Assembly: GCA_964496495.1 (NCBI GenBank)
Contig: CAZBZU010000003.1
Span: forward strand, 77,806 to 141,805
Length of the DNA stretch: 64,000 bases
Origin: JASBRS01 sp964496495
GTDB taxonomy: Bacteria > Deinococcota > Deinococci > Deinococcales > Trueperaceae
Direction of reading: 5' to 3'
In this document: positions 62,789 through 64,000 of the stretch, piece by piece
Numbering within the stretch: position 1 is the first letter of the stretch
How the letters are laid out: each line of letters opens with the position of its first letter
The notes under the pieces: generated by a model
Seen by the model: only the letters and a program-made list of their open reading frames with translations
Told to the model about the DNA's origin: nothing
Database searches by the model: none
Program-made: the position numbers and the translations under genes

Positions 62789-62870
62789 GCTTCCTCCTAA
62801 GCTCCCCCGGGCTCGTGGCCGGAGCCGGGGTCCGAACGCTGTGCCGTGGGCGGAGACGGCCGTACGCCGC

Positions 62871-63428
62871 TCACGCCCGGACGACCTGTGAGTAGTCCAG
62901 CTCGACCGGGGTCTCGCGACCGAAGATCGAGACGAGGACCTTGACCTTGCCGCGTTCCGGGTTCACCTCGGACACGACGCCGGTGAAGTCGGCGAAGGGA
63001 CCGGCGGTCACCTGGACCATGTCGCCGACGTTGAAGGTGATCTTGATCTTGGGCGCCTCGCGCGAGCCGGTGATACCCAGCGTGCCCAGCATGCGCTGCT
63101 CCTCCTCCGGGGAGAGCGGCACGGCCCGCGTGGCGGTACCGACGAAGCCGGTCACGCCCGGCGTGTAGCGCACCACCTCCCAGGCCTCGTTCGGCTCGTC
63201 GGGATTGTCGCCAAGATCCATCTGTACGAAGATATAGCCGGGGAACAGCTTGCGCTTGACGACTTCCTTCTTGCCGCCGCCCGCGTGCTCCACCGTCTCC
63301 TCGGTCGGCACCACGACCTGATAGATGCACTCGGCGATGCCGAGCGACTTGGCGCGACTGAGGACGTTCTCCTTGACCTTCTCCTCGTGGCCCACATAGG
63401 TGTGGACCGCGTACCACTCGATGCTCAT
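62871..63428 (-). CDS. nusG: Transcription elongation/antitermination factor NusG
   Basis: 185 residues: NGN domain (EWYAVHTYVGHEEKVKENVL; LFPGYIFVQMDL) that clamps RNA polymerase and C-terminal KOW domain (FNVGDMVQVTAGPFADFTG) that contacts Rho or S10. ATG 63428; GAGG is some ten bases upstream. Longer open sequence upstream overlaps secE and is not conserved. Between secE and rplK, the classical position. Confidence 0.98.
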   Translation of the reverse strand: MSIEWYAVHTYVGHEEKVKENVLSRAKSLGIAECIYQVVVPTEETVEHAGGGKKEVVKRKLFPGYIFVQMDLGDNPDEPNEAWEVVRYTPGVTGFVGTATRAVPLSPEEEQRMLGTLGITGSREAPKIKITFNVGDMVQVTAGPFADFTGVVSEVNPERGKVKVLVSIFGRETPVELDYSQVVRA

Positions 63429-63451
63429 TCGGGTCAGACCTCGTCTCGTGA

Positions 63452-63481
63452 GCCCCCGGGAAGCGACGAGCCTCCCGGGGC
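63452..63481 (-). terminator. Hairpin between secE and nusG
   Basis: GCCCCCGGGA and TCCCGGGGC (63452-63461, 63473-63481) pair over nine bases with one bulged C. Could partially terminate or protect the secE mRNA. Confidence 0.4.
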
Positions 63482-63493
63482 GGGGCGTGGACC

Positions 63494-63676
63494 TCAGGTG
63501 ATCAGGCCGATGAGGTTGCCCAGCGTGGCGTCCGCGATGAGCAGGAAGAGCGCCGTCAGCAACACGAACAGGAGCGTCGCCTCGGTCGCCTGGAACACCT
63601 CCTTGCGGGTGGGCCAGGTGACGCGGCCGAGCTCGGCGCGCGAGTTGCGTAGGTAGTTCACGAAGCCTTTGAACAT
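63494..63676 (-). CDS. secE: Preprotein translocase subunit SecE
   Basis: 60-residue single-span clamp of the SecYEG channel. Conserved amphipathic part NSRAELGRVTWPTRKEVFQA followed by one membrane helix (TLLFVLLTALFLLIADATLG). Nine bases after rpmG, before nusG. Confidence 0.96.
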   Translation of the reverse strand: MFKGFVNYLRNSRAELGRVTWPTRKEVFQATEATLLFVLLTALFLLIADATLGNLIGLIT

Positions 63677-63685
63677 GGTCCCGGT

Positions 63686-63850
63686 CTAGACCTTCACCTC
63701 GCGATGCACGGTGTGCTTGCGCTCCCAGGGACAGTACTTCTTGAGCTCCAGCTTCCCCTGGCTGTTGCGCCGGTTCTTGTGGGTGGTGTAGTTGCGGCGC
63801 TTGCACTCTGTGCATTCGAGCAGCAACTTGATGCGTACGTCACTGGCCAT
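63686..63850 (-). CDS. rpmG: Ribosomal protein bL33
   Basis: 54-residue large-subunit protein from ATG 63850, after GGGAG with six-base spacing. Close to the Thermus form (VRIKLLLECTECKRRNY). Zinc ligands C13, C16 and C40 are present, but the position of the fourth Cys is Glu (KKYCPWERKH, E43), so it is neither the four-Cys nor the Cys-free type. Between tuf and secE, as in Thermus. Confidence 0.96.
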   Translation of the reverse strand: MASDVRIKLLLECTECKRRNYTTHKNRRNSQGKLELKKYCPWERKHTVHREVKV

Positions 63851-63870
63851 GGTGGTCTCCCAAAGATAAG

Positions 63871-63876
63871 AGCATA
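63871..63876 (-). promoter_or_regulatory. Candidate -10 element for the rpmG-secE-nusG-rplKA unit
   Basis: Minus-strand TATGCT about 20 bases upstream of rpmG, directly after the tuf hairpin; no -35 seen, and the block may also be transcribed from tuf. Confidence 0.3.
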
Positions 63877-63879
63877 GCA

Positions 63880-63920
63880 GAGACGGCGGCGGTGCGTGGT
63901 TGGCCGGCACCGCCCGTCTC
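63880..63920 (-). terminator. Terminator after tuf
   Basis: GAGACGG-CG-GCGGTGC and GCACCGC-CCGTCTC (63880-63895, 63907-63920) pair over 14 bases with a two-base bulge, about 20 bases after the tuf stop, followed by TGCTATGCTCTTATCTTT. Confidence 0.65.
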
Positions 63921-63938
63921 CGGCCGAGGTGCCTGGGC

Positions 63939-64000
63939 TTACTTGGTCACGGCCGTGACGACGCCCGCCCCCACCGTCCGACCCCCCTCACGAATCGCAA
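63939..64000 (-). CDS. tuf: Elongation factor Tu (3' end only)
   Basis: The last 19 sense codons read AIREGGRTVGAGVVTAVTK before TAA, the typical C-terminus of EF-Tu. The rest lies beyond the right edge. Confidence 0.93.
   Translation of the reverse strand, partial: AIREGGRTVGAGVVTAVTK

Overview
The window is GC-rich (roughly 70 %) bacterial chromosome, densely packed with housekeeping genes. It most resembles the Deinococcota (Thermus/Deinococcus/Truepera side). The supporting traits are a V-type ATP synthase (subunits G and I at the left edge), two CarD-family regulators, an Omp85/BamA outer-membrane protein, a mannosyl-3-phosphoglycerate synthase, a CRP-family regulator of the SdrP type, Thermus-like RpoB/RpoC with the large beta-prime insertion, and the order tuf-rpmG-secE-nusG-rplK-rplA-rplJ-rplL-rpoB-rpoC. 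The assignment rests on my recollection of these families, not on a search. I see no insertion sequence, prophage, CRISPR array, rRNA or tRNA gene, so this looks like core genome with little sign of recent transfer.

Layout. 1-1.9 kb: start of the V-ATPase operon (minus strand) with a near-consensus promoter and an unusual terminator-like hairpin in its leader. 1.9-9.3 kb: solitary N6-adenine DNA methyltransferase, then dnaG, a phosphoribosyltransferase and purU (minus), and ruvB with a PATAN/pseudo-receiver protein (plus). 9.4-12.8 kb: sugar-type ABC importer (binding protein plus two permeases, no ATPase). 12.8-28 kb: aacS, an ABC exporter, uvrB, carD-rsmA, a PfkB kinase, an S41 protease, a metallo-beta-lactamase-fold hydrolase, thrC, ychF, mpgS, sdrP. 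28-36.5 kb: bamA, purine nucleoside phosphorylase, YggS, DivIVA, sufS-sufU, and a winged-helix regulator divergent from an MFS transporter. 36.6-44 kb: recF-dciA, gpmI, a phosphodiesterase-like enzyme, groES-groEL under CIRCE control, FUN14. 44-51.9 kb: psuG with a RodZ-like PEGA protein and DUF2207, DUF423, an EamA transporter, a second carD with a structured leader, a methyltransferase and a RuvX-like nuclease. 52-64 kb: the RNA polymerase/ribosomal protein block, ending in the 3' end of tuf.

The strongest window-wide signal is regulatory. At least sixteen genes that head transcription units have a TANNNT -10 hexamer ending only 4-9 nt before the ATG/GTG and usually no Shine-Dalgarno, while genes inside operons start by stop/start overlap or with a GGAGG-type site. 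This is the signature of leaderless mRNAs, known from Deinococcus, and I used it to fix starts for ruvB, purU, sufS, recF, the FUN14 gene and the EamA gene. Terminators are mostly 9-12 bp GC hairpins without a U-tract; the one clear U-tract hairpin lies inside the V-ATPase leader.

I did not find a clearly new multi-gene system. The most interesting items are the leaderless architecture, overlapping divergent promoters of a regulator/MFS pair, leader structures before the V-ATPase and carD genes (the latter with a possible 30-codon leaderless ORF), an extended zinc-ribbon DciA coupled to RecF, a RodZ-like protein carrying a PEGA domain, and a PATAN/pseudo-receiver protein beside ruvB.
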